From Mangrovibacterium diazotrophicum (GTDB lineage: Bacteria > Bacteroidota > Bacteroidia > Bacteroidales > Prolixibacteraceae): a stretch of DNA of 64,000 nucleotides. The stretch spans positions 806,001 to 870,000 of the forward strand of contig NZ_RAPN01000001.1 of the NCBI RefSeq assembly GCF_003610535.1. The letters are read 5' to 3'. Of this stretch, positions 18,907 through 28,944 are shown in pieces. The notes under the pieces are model-generated. The model worked only from the letters and a program-made list of their open reading frames with translations, was not told the origin of the DNA and searched no databases. Within the stretch, counting starts at the first letter, position 1. Every line of letters starts with the position of its first letter. The position numbers and the translations under genes are program-made.

Positions 18907-19497
18907 TCAGGAAATAAATAAAACATAAAAAAGGAGTGCTGAAAGATCTTCTTCCTCAAAAGACTTCCGAAGTGAGTTCATGCCTTCAGTGATATGATTT
19001 TTTACTGTTTTAGGAGAAATGGCCAATAATTCAGCGATCTCGTTGATTGATTTTCCTTCTTTCTTACGTTGGATAAAAATAACTCGTCGCTTCTCCGGGA
19101 AATCAGCAATCAGCCTATCCAGCTTTTCAATCAATTTTTCAAATTCAACTTTAACCTCCACGTCCGGTCTGTCATCACTTATCCATTCAATCAGATCATG
19201 CTTGTATTTTTCCTCTTGCATTTTCTTGTTGAAGTGCCGTTTGATCCCGTTGAATGCAATCGTAAACAGATATGATTTGAAAGACTTCTCGCTATCAAGC
19301 TTGCCGCGGTTTTCCCAAATTTTTATGAACACCTCTTGAATAATTTCCTCCGACTCGCTCGGTGACTTGAGGTAGGAAAGGACAAAGTGATACAATTTCT
19401 GGCTGTACCGATCAAACAAATATTTGAAAGCATCAGTAGAACTATTGCTTAATGCAATTACCAATTCCTTGTCTGTTCCGAGTTCAAGATGCTTCAC
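18907..19497 (-). CDS. ECF RNA polymerase sigma factor (first locus)
   Basis: Sigma-70 family extracytoplasmic-function factor of 196 residues. Region 2 is seen in YLKSPSESEEIIQEVFIKIWENR, region 4 in the helix-turn-helix KEGKSINEIAELLAISPKTVKNH. It is followed by fecR and the susC/susD pair and probably directs their transcription when released. The C-terminus ends in a strongly hydrophobic tail (LSALLFYVLFIS), a feature shared with the second sigma factor in the window. A candidate -7 box lies about 30 bases upstream. Confidence 0.95.
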   Translation of the reverse strand: MKHLELGTDKELVIALSNSSTDAFKYLFDRYSQKLYHFVLSYLKSPSESEEIIQEVFIKIWENRGKLDSEKSFKSYLFTIAFNGIKRHFNKKMQEEKYKHDLIEWISDDRPDVEVKVEFEKLIEKLDRLIADFPEKRRVIFIQRKKEGKSINEIAELLAISPKTVKNHITEGMNSLRKSFEEEDLSALLFYVLFIS

Positions 19498-19782
19498 CGT
19501 TAGTTTTGTTTAGTCGATTAACCCCAAAAATAGTCGTTTAAATTTATGATAATGCATGTCGACAAAATAAAACACGATTCAACAAAAGATTCGAATATTA
19601 TGTATCAAGCAGAAGTACGATAAATTTTAAAATCCTAATTACCCCAAAGTATTCTATATTCAGTGTTAGTGTTTATTCACCTATAATTTCTATTCGTTAA
19701 TCAGCCGGGCACCGCTAAACGTTGTACCAAACTATGATACTTCTGGCTAAACTCCAGCTAATTTTGAGAATTATCATTACCT
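19498..19782. other. Intergenic region between the end of the large PUL and the first ECF sigma gene
   Basis: 285 A/T-rich bases. It holds the leader and promoter candidate of the sigma gene (TATTTTTG, minus strand, 19525-19532) and an ACTAAAC leader motif at 19508-19514. I see no gene and no convincing terminator after the esterase gene that ends at 19783. Confidence 0.6.
19525..19532 (-). promoter_or_regulatory. Candidate -7 box for the first ECF sigma gene
   Basis: Minus-strand TATTTTTG matches TAnnTTTG, 28 bases upstream of the sigma start. No -33 TTTG at standard spacing. Confidence 0.4.
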
Positions 19783-21738
19783 CTATTTATCTGTCCGAAA
19801 CGGAATGGCGGGTAGCCCTTCTGGGTTAAAAAGATTGGCGGTATCTGGATTGTCGGCCCAGGCATAGCGCACAGCGACCGGATTTTTTATCTCATCATTC
19901 CAAACCACAACCTGGCTTCCTTTAATTTCCGCTTTAGCCCGCTTGAACTGGCCATCCTTTCCGGCTATCGCAAATCCATTCAGTTCTTTTCCCGAACAAA
20001 CAAGTTGGCTACCAAACAAATTGAAATTCAAAAGCACACGTTTGCCTTTAATTTCCATCGATTGAAATTGCGGTCCGCTGGCAACAAGCTCTGTCTCCCC
20101 ATACGCCACTTTTTGTGCAGCCAAAGCCAAACGTTTGCCAACATCCTTTTTGTTTTTTGGATGTACGTCATTCCACTCTCCGATGTCGATCGCACAAGCC
20201 ATACCTGTATTCGGAAGCGCAAGAGTCATGGCCTGGGCTTCGCGCAGTTCTGCCCAATTGCTTTGTTCGGGTTGATCTTTTGTGGCGAGATAGCTAGCCA
20301 ATTGAACAAACAAAAACGGGAAATCACCCTGCCCCCACTTTTTGCGCCAATCTTGAATCATTGTTGGAAATGTTGTACGATACTCTTCAGCATTCCCTGA
20401 ATTTGACTCTCCCTGGTACCAAATCGTTCCTTTGATACGATATGGTAACAAAGGCGCAATCATCGCATTGTACAAACCTGTTGGAACATCCGAGAAATCA
20501 GTTCCCCATGCAAGTGAAGGCAAACTGGTGCCTATCTTTTCAAGCCACTCTCCTGCCATGGTGAGCGTATCGCCATCAATTGCCATGTAATAAGGTTTGT
20601 CTGGAATTAACCCTCCTCTTCGTCCATTATCAGTTATTCGCAGGGTAATGATATTTCGACCAGCCTGCAACAATCCTTGCGGAACCTGGTACTCCGATGG
20701 CACATAATGACCATAGGTTGTCCCAATTTTCACCCCATTCAAGTAACATTCGTTGATTCCGACAATGCAGCCCAGCGATAAAAAGGCACTTTGGGAGGAC
20801 TGATCAGTCGACAATTCGAATTCTTTTTTCAACCAAATAACTCCACTAAAGTCTTCGTCAGCTTTCTCCCAATAACCTGGAAAATTCTGTTTAGTCCAGT
20901 TCTTGAATTCAACTTGCTGGCTATACCATGGCAAATTCTTATCAGCAAGTCCCTGATCTTTTTCAACAGATTCGGCATACCAACGATCTCGGACTTGCTG
21001 GTCCTTCCTGATCGTTTCTGACAATAAGCTATCATCCATCCATTTTTCAGCAGTTGCCAGGTGACTAGGAAAATCAGCTAAAGCATCTCGACTCATCCAG
21101 GCTTCAACCGGGGTTCCACCCCAGCTAGATAGAATTAAGCCAATTGGCACTTCATATTTTTCGTATAACGACTTAGCAAAAAACCAGGCAACTGCTGAAA
21201 ATCCAAATACATTGGAAGGAGTGGCTTTTTTCCATCCTTCAGAATTCACATCTGTATGCGGAGACTGAAAATCGTAGTCTTTTTCCACTTTAAACTGACG
21301 GATATTAGGATTCTCGGAATTGGCAATTTCATCTGCATACTTGCTTTTAATCCGGTCCATCCAAAATTCCATATTCGACTGTCCCGAACACAACCAAACA
21401 TCGCCAACATATATATCATCAATAACATGGCGACTGCTTTCTCCCTGTACATCCATGGAGAAGGGTCCTCCAGCTTTTTCCTGCTGCATCAAAATCTTCC
21501 AATTCCCGGCGGAATCTGCTTGTGTACGATACATCCGCTCATGAAAGAAAACGCTAAGCTCCTCTCCCGGAGAAGCCCAACCCCAAACTGGGATTTCGGC
21601 ATCTCGCTGAAGAACCATGCCATCAGCAAACAAGCTTGGCATTTTAACTTTTGCCTGCACCGGCTGACAACACGTGACAAACAATAGCACCCAAAAAACT
21701 GCAAAGGATATCTTACTTGGTTTTAATTTTTCCATCAT
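19783..21738 (-). CDS. Sialate O-acetylesterase-type SGNH esterase with inserted beta domain
   Basis: Exported deacetylase of 651 residues. An N-terminal beta domain (FADGMVLQRDAEIPVWGWASPGE) precedes a split SGNH domain: nucleophile Ser121 in CSGQSNMEFWM, block YQGESNS, and the Asp/His pair Asp524/His526 in DVHPKNKK. A jelly-roll insert (about 300-380) splits the SGNH domain, an arrangement reported for CE20 xylan acetylesterases as well as SIAE-like proteins. It is the last gene of the large polysaccharide locus, 131 bases after the GH2 gene. By context it more likely removes O-acetyl groups from the polysaccharide than from sialic acid, since no sialidase is present. Confidence 0.92.
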   Translation of the reverse strand: MMEKLKPSKISFAVFWVLLFVTCCQPVQAKVKMPSLFADGMVLQRDAEIPVWGWASPGEELSVFFHERMYRTQADSAGNWKILMQQEKAGGPFSMDVQGESSRHVIDDIYVGDVWLCSGQSNMEFWMDRIKSKYADEIANSENPNIRQFKVEKDYDFQSPHTDVNSEGWKKATPSNVFGFSAVAWFFAKSLYEKYEVPIGLILSSWGGTPVEAWMSRDALADFPSHLATAEKWMDDSLLSETIRKDQQVRDRWYAESVEKDQGLADKNLPWYSQQVEFKNWTKQNFPGYWEKADEDFSGVIWLKKEFELSTDQSSQSAFLSLGCIVGINECYLNGVKIGTTYGHYVPSEYQVPQGLLQAGRNIITLRITDNGRRGGLIPDKPYYMAIDGDTLTMAGEWLEKIGTSLPSLAWGTDFSDVPTGLYNAMIAPLLPYRIKGTIWYQGESNSGNAEEYRTTFPTMIQDWRKKWGQGDFPFLFVQLASYLATKDQPEQSNWAELREAQAMTLALPNTGMACAIDIGEWNDVHPKNKKDVGKRLALAAQKVAYGETELVASGPQFQSMEIKGKRVLLNFNLFGSQLVCSGKELNGFAIAGKDGQFKRAKAEIKGSQVVVWNDEIKNPVAVRYAWADNPDTANLFNPEGLPAIPFRTDK

Positions 21739-21869
21739 TATTGTTTAGTTGGTTTTACTCACGCTAGCGTCCTTCTTCAGAATTAGACTATCCGAGTTTT
21801 TGCTATCGTTGGTCAGAAAGGCTCGAATACAATTTGTTTCCAGACAATCAGAATTCGAACTCCATTCAC

Positions 21870-24593
21870 TCATCGATCTTCAGTTACGACCACCGGGTCT
21901 GTATTAAAACCTTCCAACTCAACGCGAGAAAGCCCGTTTTCCAGATCATTCAGAGCAAAGTCGATCGTAACTACCTTACTTTCACCGGGTAGCAAGGAAA
22001 AGTAATTATCGCTGTAAAAAGCAGGATTGACCAAATTGTCGGTTGTTGTATCCATTACCTTCAATCGGTTGAAAAATGCCAGATGATCTGAATTGTTTTG
22101 GATGGTCACAGTATAATATCTTCGTCCGTTTTCGTCACGGGATTGCTGTGTACAGGTTAATTTTGTAGGTTGAAGATCCGCGAACGATTCAAAGCCACCA
22201 TGCAAAGGTCCGCCAACCGTCCACGGGCCTTTGTATTCATCAGTCGACCTCCAATAGAACGAATCTGAGATAAGGCTATCCAGATTGTTGTAAACTTCAA
22301 GTTTGATGAAATGAACAGGCGTTAGCGGTTTATCAGATAAATCCAGTTGAAGCACATCATTTTTGACGGCGTCCTCGCCTAAATCAAAGAGCGCCCCTTC
22401 CTCAATAACAGTAGTCATATCAGAATTGATGACCCGACAACGCACTTGCAGATTTCCATATTCCTCGTACAAATCGTTGGTCACCGAAACCGTATTCTTA
22501 ATAAAGTCGAACTGAGCATGAATAGGCTCTAACGCATCCTGACTAAAATACAAGGCTGCAGTCGGTTCGAGATACCAGTCCCACATGCGCGAACAAACCT
22601 GGGGAGCTGGGCTGTTGTGATACCAAAACAGCACCCCCGAAGCAAATCTATCGCCATATTCGTACTTGTTGTAGTTCCAGTTTTCCCAGATGCTGCGGTA
22701 TGCTACCGCTCCAACGAGTTGCCCTTTTTCGGCATAATCTTCAATATTTTTCGGTTTTCCGTACTGCTCAATTGCCGTTCGGTATTTCGTTGTCATATTG
22801 TGAAAACCGTTCCCATCCAGGTAATCCCAGGTTTCCTCGTTGATGGGCCACAAATCTTGTTTGGGCATCATTTTGCGCAGTGATTCTATGACCGGGGTAC
22901 ATGCCGTTCCGTATTCGGGGCAGAAGCCATCAATCCGGCTTCCGCGATCTGAGGCCGTGTTGTCATAATACTGCATCGGGTTCTCATACTTGTACGGACT
23001 TCCATCGTGTACACCACAACATTCCGACTGGACCTGGTAACCACGGGTACCGTCCAGGTGAGTTAAAATCGGTTCAATGTCGATGATATTATCCTGCTCA
23101 TTCGAAGAAACATAGTAGGCTAAACTAGGATGATTCCGAATACGCTTAATGGTTGACCGTACGTTGTTATAATACAAGGTTGTGTCCACCGGAGGCTTGG
23201 TATCACCAGTCATCCAGAACTCATGCCACACCAAAATTCCCAGTTCATCGCATAAATCAAAAAAGTAATCGGACTCACTAATACCCCCGCCCCACAAACG
23301 TAAAAGATTGATGCCGGCTTGACGGGTATAACGAAGTTCCGCATACATCCGGTCTTTCGATGTTTTTAACATGGCTTCCGGAATCCAATTGGAACCGTGG
23401 ATAAACAGACGTTTACCGTTCACATAGAAAATCCGGGACCCATCAGGGGTATTGCGATCAGAGCGAATGTCTCGAATACCGAATCGTTGCGAAAGCTCAT
23501 CCGATATTTTCCCATCTACCTTTACTTTTAAGTTCAGCGTGTACAAATGTTGCTCCCCCTTGTTGACCGGCCACCAAAGCTGCGGATCATCAATGACCAA
23601 CTCGGCATATTCATCCGGGCTTAAAATAATCTCCCGCTTTTCTCCCGGATTCAACTTTATTTTCTTCGTAATGTGAATTGATGTATCCTCAATGTGTGCC
23701 TCGATTACCGCCTCTGTTTCCTTGTGCGAACTATTGACAAGCTGGAATGAAACTGTTTCCCTGGCTGGACAAAGCTCTGGAATTGGCAATTCGCTCTTCA
23801 CAAAAGGATTTTCCAGCTGAACATCTCCGGAACCGAACACTTTGACATCCCGCCAAATGCCGGTGTTCCGATCCCTGATACCATCGTGAAACGTAAAATC
23901 CCAGCCAGCGGTCATCAACATCGTTACATTCTTGCCAATTTCTCCATCGCCACCGTTTCTGTTTTCATTCGCAGCCACATGTTCCTTGGATTTCGATTGG
24001 GTTGTTCCGGGGTATTCAACCGGCTCTACCGAAACGGCCAGCACATTTTCTTGCCCCACTTTCGCCAGTTCTGTAATGTCGAATTTCTTTTGCAGAAACA
24101 TTCCTTTCATATCTCCCAGCGCCTGTCCATTCAGATAAATATGTGCGATGTAATTTATTCCGTCAAACTGCATCCAGATTCGCTTTCCATCCATACTTTC
24201 GGGTATCGTGAATGATGTGCGATACCAAAAATGATAGAAATCACGACCAACGTCGGCAATATCCGGAATGATTTTATTCACCCGCATGTTGTTCTGACCG
24301 AAATACGGATCCGGAAATTTTCCGTCATTCACCAGGCTGGTTAGCGCTGTTCCCGGAATCACAGCCGGCATCCATCCGTCCGTATTGAAACCAGAGCTGG
24401 AAATATCAGCACCTGAAGCGTTCACTTCTCCGGCTCTTTTCATTAGCCAGCTATAGGGCTCCCCCTCCTCCGGGTGAGAACTTAGAATGATCTGTTTCTG
24501 CTCAGATTTCTTGCCATTCTGGTTACAGGCAGTGCCTATCAGCAAAACGATGCAGAGATAATAGATTAGTTTGTTCCTCTTTAGTTTTATCAT
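21870..24593 (-). CDS. GH2 family exo-beta-glycosidase lipoprotein (glucosaminidase/mannosidase-like)
   Basis: A 907-residue lipoprotein (lipobox GTAC) with the GH2 layout: N-terminal sugar-binding jelly roll (FWYRTSFTIPESMDGKRIWMQFDGINYIAHIYLNG), immunoglobulin-like domain, TIM barrel, and C-terminal beta domains. Likely catalytic acid Glu499 (SSNEQD) and nucleophile Glu560 (CPEYG), 61 residues apart. The segment FASGVLFWYHNSPAPQV and the length fit the exo-beta-D-glucosaminidase/beta-mannosidase branch rather than beta-galactosidase. It is 10 bases from the next gene, so clearly operonic. Exact specificity cannot be read from sequence. Confidence 0.9.
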   Translation of the reverse strand: MIKLKRNKLIYYLCIVLLIGTACNQNGKKSEQKQIILSSHPEEGEPYSWLMKRAGEVNASGADISSSGFNTDGWMPAVIPGTALTSLVNDGKFPDPYFGQNNMRVNKIIPDIADVGRDFYHFWYRTSFTIPESMDGKRIWMQFDGINYIAHIYLNGQALGDMKGMFLQKKFDITELAKVGQENVLAVSVEPVEYPGTTQSKSKEHVAANENRNGGDGEIGKNVTMLMTAGWDFTFHDGIRDRNTGIWRDVKVFGSGDVQLENPFVKSELPIPELCPARETVSFQLVNSSHKETEAVIEAHIEDTSIHITKKIKLNPGEKREIILSPDEYAELVIDDPQLWWPVNKGEQHLYTLNLKVKVDGKISDELSQRFGIRDIRSDRNTPDGSRIFYVNGKRLFIHGSNWIPEAMLKTSKDRMYAELRYTRQAGINLLRLWGGGISESDYFFDLCDELGILVWHEFWMTGDTKPPVDTTLYYNNVRSTIKRIRNHPSLAYYVSSNEQDNIIDIEPILTHLDGTRGYQVQSECCGVHDGSPYKYENPMQYYDNTASDRGSRIDGFCPEYGTACTPVIESLRKMMPKQDLWPINEETWDYLDGNGFHNMTTKYRTAIEQYGKPKNIEDYAEKGQLVGAVAYRSIWENWNYNKYEYGDRFASGVLFWYHNSPAPQVCSRMWDWYLEPTAALYFSQDALEPIHAQFDFIKNTVSVTNDLYEEYGNLQVRCRVINSDMTTVIEEGALFDLGEDAVKNDVLQLDLSDKPLTPVHFIKLEVYNNLDSLISDSFYWRSTDEYKGPWTVGGPLHGGFESFADLQPTKLTCTQQSRDENGRRYYTVTIQNNSDHLAFFNRLKVMDTTTDNLVNPAFYSDNYFSLLPGESKVVTIDFALNDLENGLSRVELEGFNTDPVVVTEDR

Positions 24594-24603
24594 GGTTGTT
24601 GGT

Positions 24604-26277
24604 TTAGTCGTTTAAGCTCAGTACCTGTTTTTTCTGCATTAAATGTTCCCGCATTTCTAGGTAAGAAATATCCTGCACTGCAGACTTGTCATCAATTGCA
24701 ATCGTAGCAGCAACGGCTGCTGACTGCCCAAGAATCATGAATACCGGTTCCATGCGTATGGAGCCGTATGCGATATGACTGGATGAGACGCAAACCGGGA
24801 CAAGCAGGTTTTTACATTCTTCTTTTTTAGGGATAATAGAACCGTAAGCGATTTGATATGGGGCATGCGGATGAACCCCAAGATCGCCTTCATTTTGCAC
24901 ATAGCCCTCTTCGGTTACAAAGCGCTGAACGTTGTGCGAATCCATGGTGTAAGAGCCCATTCCAATGGGTTCAGGAACTAAACGTTCACCCAAAATATCT
25001 TTCTCTGTGGTTACATATTCGCCAATCATTCGTCGCGCTTCCCGAATGTAAAGTTGGTGTGGCCAATTGCCGTTATCCGTAAATTCGTCTTTCGCCAGTC
25101 CCCAGTTTTTCATTTCCTCCCGTATCTTTTCCGGTACCCGCTCATCGTTGGCAACATAGTAAAGTAGTCCCTTTTGATAATTCGCGTGTTCCTGAATAAT
25201 CTCCTGCCGGCGTTCATACGAAGCTTCCGGATAATCATAGTTCATGCCAATATTGTCGCTACTAAACGGACCGTGATTATTCGTATCCGTCTTACGATTC
25301 GGAATCAAATCAAACTTATTGAACCACTCATTCCATCCACTGTCAAACAAGCGCCCGAGCAGCTCAAAGTCGTTCGGATCGTAATTGTCCGGTTTGGTAA
25401 ACGGCACGCGGTTCTCCGGATGGTTCGACATACACAAACGGAAACAGTAGGCCTGGATCTTGTCATCTCCACTACAATTTGCACCGGGCTTTTCATCCGC
25501 TATTTTCGGCAGTAGTCCGCTGGATGGATCGCCCGGAATGACGTATGGGTCAATGGGAACCTGGAAATGATGCGTGTGATGAAATACACCCGCCTGAACG
25601 CCGTTCCATTTCTCTCCGTATTCATCACAAGCCTCGCGACCAACATGGTAGGATACTCCCGCAGCGGCCATTAGGTCTCCTTCATAAGTTGCATCTATAA
25701 AAACTTTTGCCCGGTACCGTTTCCCGGAAAGCGTTTCAATCGCCACAATTCTTCCATTTTCTTTTTCGACACCTGTTTCGCGATCAAGCCATTCGTCCCG
25801 AAAAACAGGGATCTTATTTTCAGCAATTAAATCTTCAAAGACCTGTTCAGCCACATGAGGCTCAAAAATCCACATGGTTCGGCTTTCCCCGTCCATGGCA
25901 ACCGTTCCCTGTCCCCGATTGCCAAAGTCTGAGTGTTGCTCCCAGTTCCAGGCCAACGAATCGTTATAATGCTGCCATACGCGATGATAGAATTCGCGGG
26001 CAAGACCGCCAATGGCTTCCTTATTTCCGGTATCAGAAAATCCCAGTCCATTCGACGACAACCCGCCAATGTGAATATCCGGACTGACAATGACTACCGA
26101 TTTCCCGGACTGTGCCAGCTCAACCGCAGCAATGACTGCCGACGAAGTTCCGCCGTAAACAACAACATCTACCTGCGTCAATTCGGACTCGGATGTACAC
26201 GAAAAAAGTCCGGTGATCAGCAGTAACAGGAATAAGCTGGGTATTATTTTTTCGTTTGTCTGGTTCAGTAGATTCAT
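24604..26277 (-). CDS. Exported FAD-dependent oxidoreductase lipoprotein (first copy)
   Basis: 557-residue flavoprotein with a Sec-type lipoprotein signal (LFSC lipobox) and an FAD-binding Rossmann motif VVVYGGTSSAVIAAVELA, IGGLSSNGLGFSD, and FIDATYEGDL. It belongs to the PF12831-type FAD oxidoreductases that are common in Bacteroidota polysaccharide loci and often labelled xanthan lyase in databases; nothing in the sequence resembles a lyase. No Tat motif is present although FAD enzymes are usually folded before export. Three cysteines (CSGDDKIQAYCFRLC) are shared with the paralogue at 34773-36440. The oxidised substrate is unknown; a sugar of the locus is plausible. Confidence 0.88.
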   Translation of the reverse strand: MNLLNQTNEKIIPSLFLLLLITGLFSCTSESELTQVDVVVYGGTSSAVIAAVELAQSGKSVVIVSPDIHIGGLSSNGLGFSDTGNKEAIGGLAREFYHRVWQHYNDSLAWNWEQHSDFGNRGQGTVAMDGESRTMWIFEPHVAEQVFEDLIAENKIPVFRDEWLDRETGVEKENGRIVAIETLSGKRYRAKVFIDATYEGDLMAAAGVSYHVGREACDEYGEKWNGVQAGVFHHTHHFQVPIDPYVIPGDPSSGLLPKIADEKPGANCSGDDKIQAYCFRLCMSNHPENRVPFTKPDNYDPNDFELLGRLFDSGWNEWFNKFDLIPNRKTDTNNHGPFSSDNIGMNYDYPEASYERRQEIIQEHANYQKGLLYYVANDERVPEKIREEMKNWGLAKDEFTDNGNWPHQLYIREARRMIGEYVTTEKDILGERLVPEPIGMGSYTMDSHNVQRFVTEEGYVQNEGDLGVHPHAPYQIAYGSIIPKKEECKNLLVPVCVSSSHIAYGSIRMEPVFMILGQSAAVAATIAIDDKSAVQDISYLEMREHLMQKKQVLSLND

Positions 26278-26293
26278 TTGATTTCAATTAATT

Positions 26294-26992
26294 TCACAAA
26301 AGTTTTTCAATAGCTTCCCTGATCATCGGGTTCATAACTTCTTCATATCCGGCCTTCAAAGGATGCACACCATCTTTTGAATATTCAGTTTTCAGTCCTT
26401 TTTCGCTGTCAACCATTTTACTATAGAAATCAACATAGGGAATTCCATTTGCTGATGCATAGTTTTCGATAAGAGAATCGAGTTGAATAATCTGATCAGC
26501 AGGCTTTAACTCGGGTCTCCATGAAAATCGATTTGCCGGGAGCACGGAACAGAAAATGACTCTAATGTTGTTTGCTCTCGCCAGTTCGGCCATTGAAATC
26601 AGGTTGTTCATAATCATCTCATTCGTGGATGGCCCGGTATTGCCTGCAACATCATTTGTACCAGCCATAATAACGACAACTTCGGGCTGAAGATTAATCA
26701 CATCGGCTCGAAAACGAAGTAACATTTGCGGTGTGGTTTGACCACTGATTCCACGACTGATATACCCATTGTCACTGAAAAATTCAGGGCAATTGCGAAT
26801 CCAACCTTCGGTAATCGAATTTCCCATAAATACGACGCGGGATTCCCCCTCCGCCGGTTTTGCCAACTGCGTGTTCTGCTCTTCGTAACGTTGAAGATTT
26901 GCCCAATCCTGAGCATTAGCCTGAATGGCGAATCCGGCAACCAACAACAAAGCGGCCACTAGTTTTTTGAGAGTGTTTGTTTTCATGTTCAA
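26294..26992 (-). CDS. Secreted SGNH/GDSL hydrolase (probable acetylesterase)
   Basis: 232 residues with a Sec signal ending in IQANAQ. All four SGNH blocks are visible: Ser59 in MGNSITEGW, Gly in GISGQTT, Asn in MAGTNDV, and the Asp207/His210 pair in KDGVHPL. The family includes platelet-activating-factor-acetylhydrolase-like enzymes that deacetylate carbohydrates. It is 24 bases after the GH5 gene and 16 bases before the FAD oxidoreductase. With the esterase at 19783 it suggests that the target polysaccharide is acetylated. Confidence 0.92.
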   Translation of the reverse strand: MNMKTNTLKKLVAALLLVAGFAIQANAQDWANLQRYEEQNTQLAKPAEGESRVVFMGNSITEGWIRNCPEFFSDNGYISRGISGQTTPQMLLRFRADVINLQPEVVVIMAGTNDVAGNTGPSTNEMIMNNLISMAELARANNIRVIFCSVLPANRFSWRPELKPADQIIQLDSLIENYASANGIPYVDFYSKMVDSEKGLKTEYSKDGVHPLKAGYEEVMNPMIREAIEKLL

Positions 26993-27016
26993 GTATTTTA
27001 ATTCGTTTGGGATGTT

Positions 27017-28933
27017 TTATTTTTTCGAATTCAATTTTCCAAGGTAGCCCAAATGCACCCGCCCAATCCAAGGGAAACTGTCGGATTGGCCAGCTCGTCC
27101 GGTAGATATCTTCACATAAGAAGTTCCTTTTGGGAGTACAGAAACAGAGTAGATAAATTTGTCGACTGTATTATCTCTCCAGCCCGAGATCTGACTGGCA
27201 TAGGCATCACGGTGCGACTTCACCAAAGCTCCATCTGGAATTGGCTGAAAAGTTTTACCATCGTTGCTATATTCCAGGCTTATTTCATCCGTCGACCCGC
27301 TATAGACGAAAACCTGAATTGACTTAATTTCATCAGCATTATAAGTGACAAATCCAGAGCTTGAGCCGGCGATCCTTTGAAGCTGGAAAAAATCTTCCTC
27401 CGTTTGCCTAAACCGAGGCCAGGTTTCTGTACTAATTTCCATGTTTTCACTGGATGAAGTGATCATTGAAAAATCAGCTAAATTATCCATCACCATTTTC
27501 TTTCCAGGGCGAATTGGCCCGACGATATTGGATGGCTCAGATTGACCGGTCTCATTCTTCCCGATGACCCGGTAATAGTAACTTTCTCCGGCCATAACAG
27601 AAGAATCACTAAACATGGGATAGTAATACAAACTGTAGCTGATGTCGAATTCGCCGCTCACATCCGTCCACGGTCCTTCCGGAGTCGTCGAGCGTTCAAC
27701 AAGGTAGTAACGGGCTCCGGAGGCACATCGCCACTTCAATGCAACGGCATCCTTCTCCAGGCTGGGATACAAATAAGGAGCACCAGCGGGGGGCGGCAGG
27801 GGTGGTGCCACCTCCCCTCTGATTTTATACCCGTACTCTCTAATCTTCATCAGATTTTCCCGCTCGTTGAAATAGTCACCGCTATCGAAGCCGGGCCAGC
27901 GACTTCCTCCCCAGCTGTAAGCATGAAACAAAGCATGCCCGCCAATCCCCCCGTTGTATTGTGGTTTCATCAGGCTCCATAACAAGCCTCCTGAAGTTCC
28001 CGTTTCGCAGATCTCGTCAAGTATATCCGTGAAGCCTTCCATTTTTTGGAATTCATCGATCAACAATGGCCTTTTCCCTTCGCAGACTTGCCATAATTCA
28101 GTTACCGAATTCTTATAATTGGGATATTGCCGGGTTTTAACCAAGTCGATGTCCTTGCAGTTTCGAACGACATCATTGACAATCGTCTCCATCTCATCAA
28201 CTCCATTTGCCCTCCGAGGATCGGAGATTAGCTGATTAGGAGCCAGTTTCTTCAGGTATTTAGCCATCTCGTTAATCCACGCACCTTCATGATTTGGCAC
28301 TTCATTTCCGAATTCCCACGCCATAATCGATTTATCGTCTTTGTAGGGCACACCTGTGTATGAATTCACCCGTTCAGCAAATACCTTCAGCAGATCTTTG
28401 AAGCCGTTTTTAACTTCTTCTGATTCGTAGTAATCGCCCCCTCCATACAGTTTACTAAAGGCTTCCGTTCCACCCCAGTATTTATTTTCCTTCACCAAAC
28501 AAAGGATGACTCTCATCTGGTACTTATTGCAGAGCTCCAGCATTTTGTCAATACGCCGAAAAGCTGTTTCATTGTAGGAATAAGCACCATTAACCAAAGC
28601 TTCAAACTCCCCAGATCCGTCTTCAACAGTAATTCCCCACGTGCGGAAAACAGTCACGCCCATTTGCGCCATATCTTCGAAATACGACTCCATCTCGAAG
28701 GAAAGTTCAATCGGATCATACAGATATCCCGACTCCGGATTCGTATTCATGTAACCATCATAATGTCCGTTGATGTTAGGGGCATTCACCCCGATAAACC
28801 TAAAAACCTGCTTTCCATCCATCAATTGGTCGCCATGTCTCGTGATGAAATTATCGAAAGCAAACAGCTTGGCTCCACCAAACAGAAACATTAAAAACAA
28901 GAAGTATATTTTTAGTTGTCGATTTTGTATCAT
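27017..28933 (-). CDS. GH5 family glycoside hydrolase with C-terminal Fn3-like domain (mannanase-like)
   Basis: Exported endo-glycosidase of 638 residues. Signal peptide to about 25, then a GH5 barrel to about 385, a short proline-rich linker (APPLPPPAG), a fibronectin-III-like module (about 395-480) and a C-terminal beta domain. Catalytic acid Glu211 in WEFGNEVP and nucleophile Glu294 in LIDEFQ fit clan GH-A. The start FRFIGVN and TWGITVED resemble the GH5_7 beta-mannanase group, but subfamily assignment is only by memory. It is 11 bases from the LamG gene upstream. Expected to cut a beta-linked mannan or glucan backbone outside the cytoplasm. Confidence 0.88.
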   Translation of the reverse strand: MIQNRQLKIYFLFLMFLFGGAKLFAFDNFITRHGDQLMDGKQVFRFIGVNAPNINGHYDGYMNTNPESGYLYDPIELSFEMESYFEDMAQMGVTVFRTWGITVEDGSGEFEALVNGAYSYNETAFRRIDKMLELCNKYQMRVILCLVKENKYWGGTEAFSKLYGGGDYYESEEVKNGFKDLLKVFAERVNSYTGVPYKDDKSIMAWEFGNEVPNHEGAWINEMAKYLKKLAPNQLISDPRRANGVDEMETIVNDVVRNCKDIDLVKTRQYPNYKNSVTELWQVCEGKRPLLIDEFQKMEGFTDILDEICETGTSGGLLWSLMKPQYNGGIGGHALFHAYSWGGSRWPGFDSGDYFNERENLMKIREYGYKIRGEVAPPLPPPAGAPYLYPSLEKDAVALKWRCASGARYYLVERSTTPEGPWTDVSGEFDISYSLYYYPMFSDSSVMAGESYYYRVIGKNETGQSEPSNIVGPIRPGKKMVMDNLADFSMITSSSENMEISTETWPRFRQTEEDFFQLQRIAGSSSGFVTYNADEIKSIQVFVYSGSTDEISLEYSNDGKTFQPIPDGALVKSHRDAYASQISGWRDNTVDKFIYSVSVLPKGTSYVKISTGRAGQSDSFPWIGRVHLGYLGKLNSKK

Positions 28934-28944
28934 TCGCTGATTCT

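Noticed and set aside
24604-26277. Xanthan lyase label often attached to this FAD oxidoreductase family
   Set aside because: The protein shows an FAD-binding Rossmann fold and no lyase motif; the label is a database carry-over and cannot be used as evidence for xanthan as substrate.
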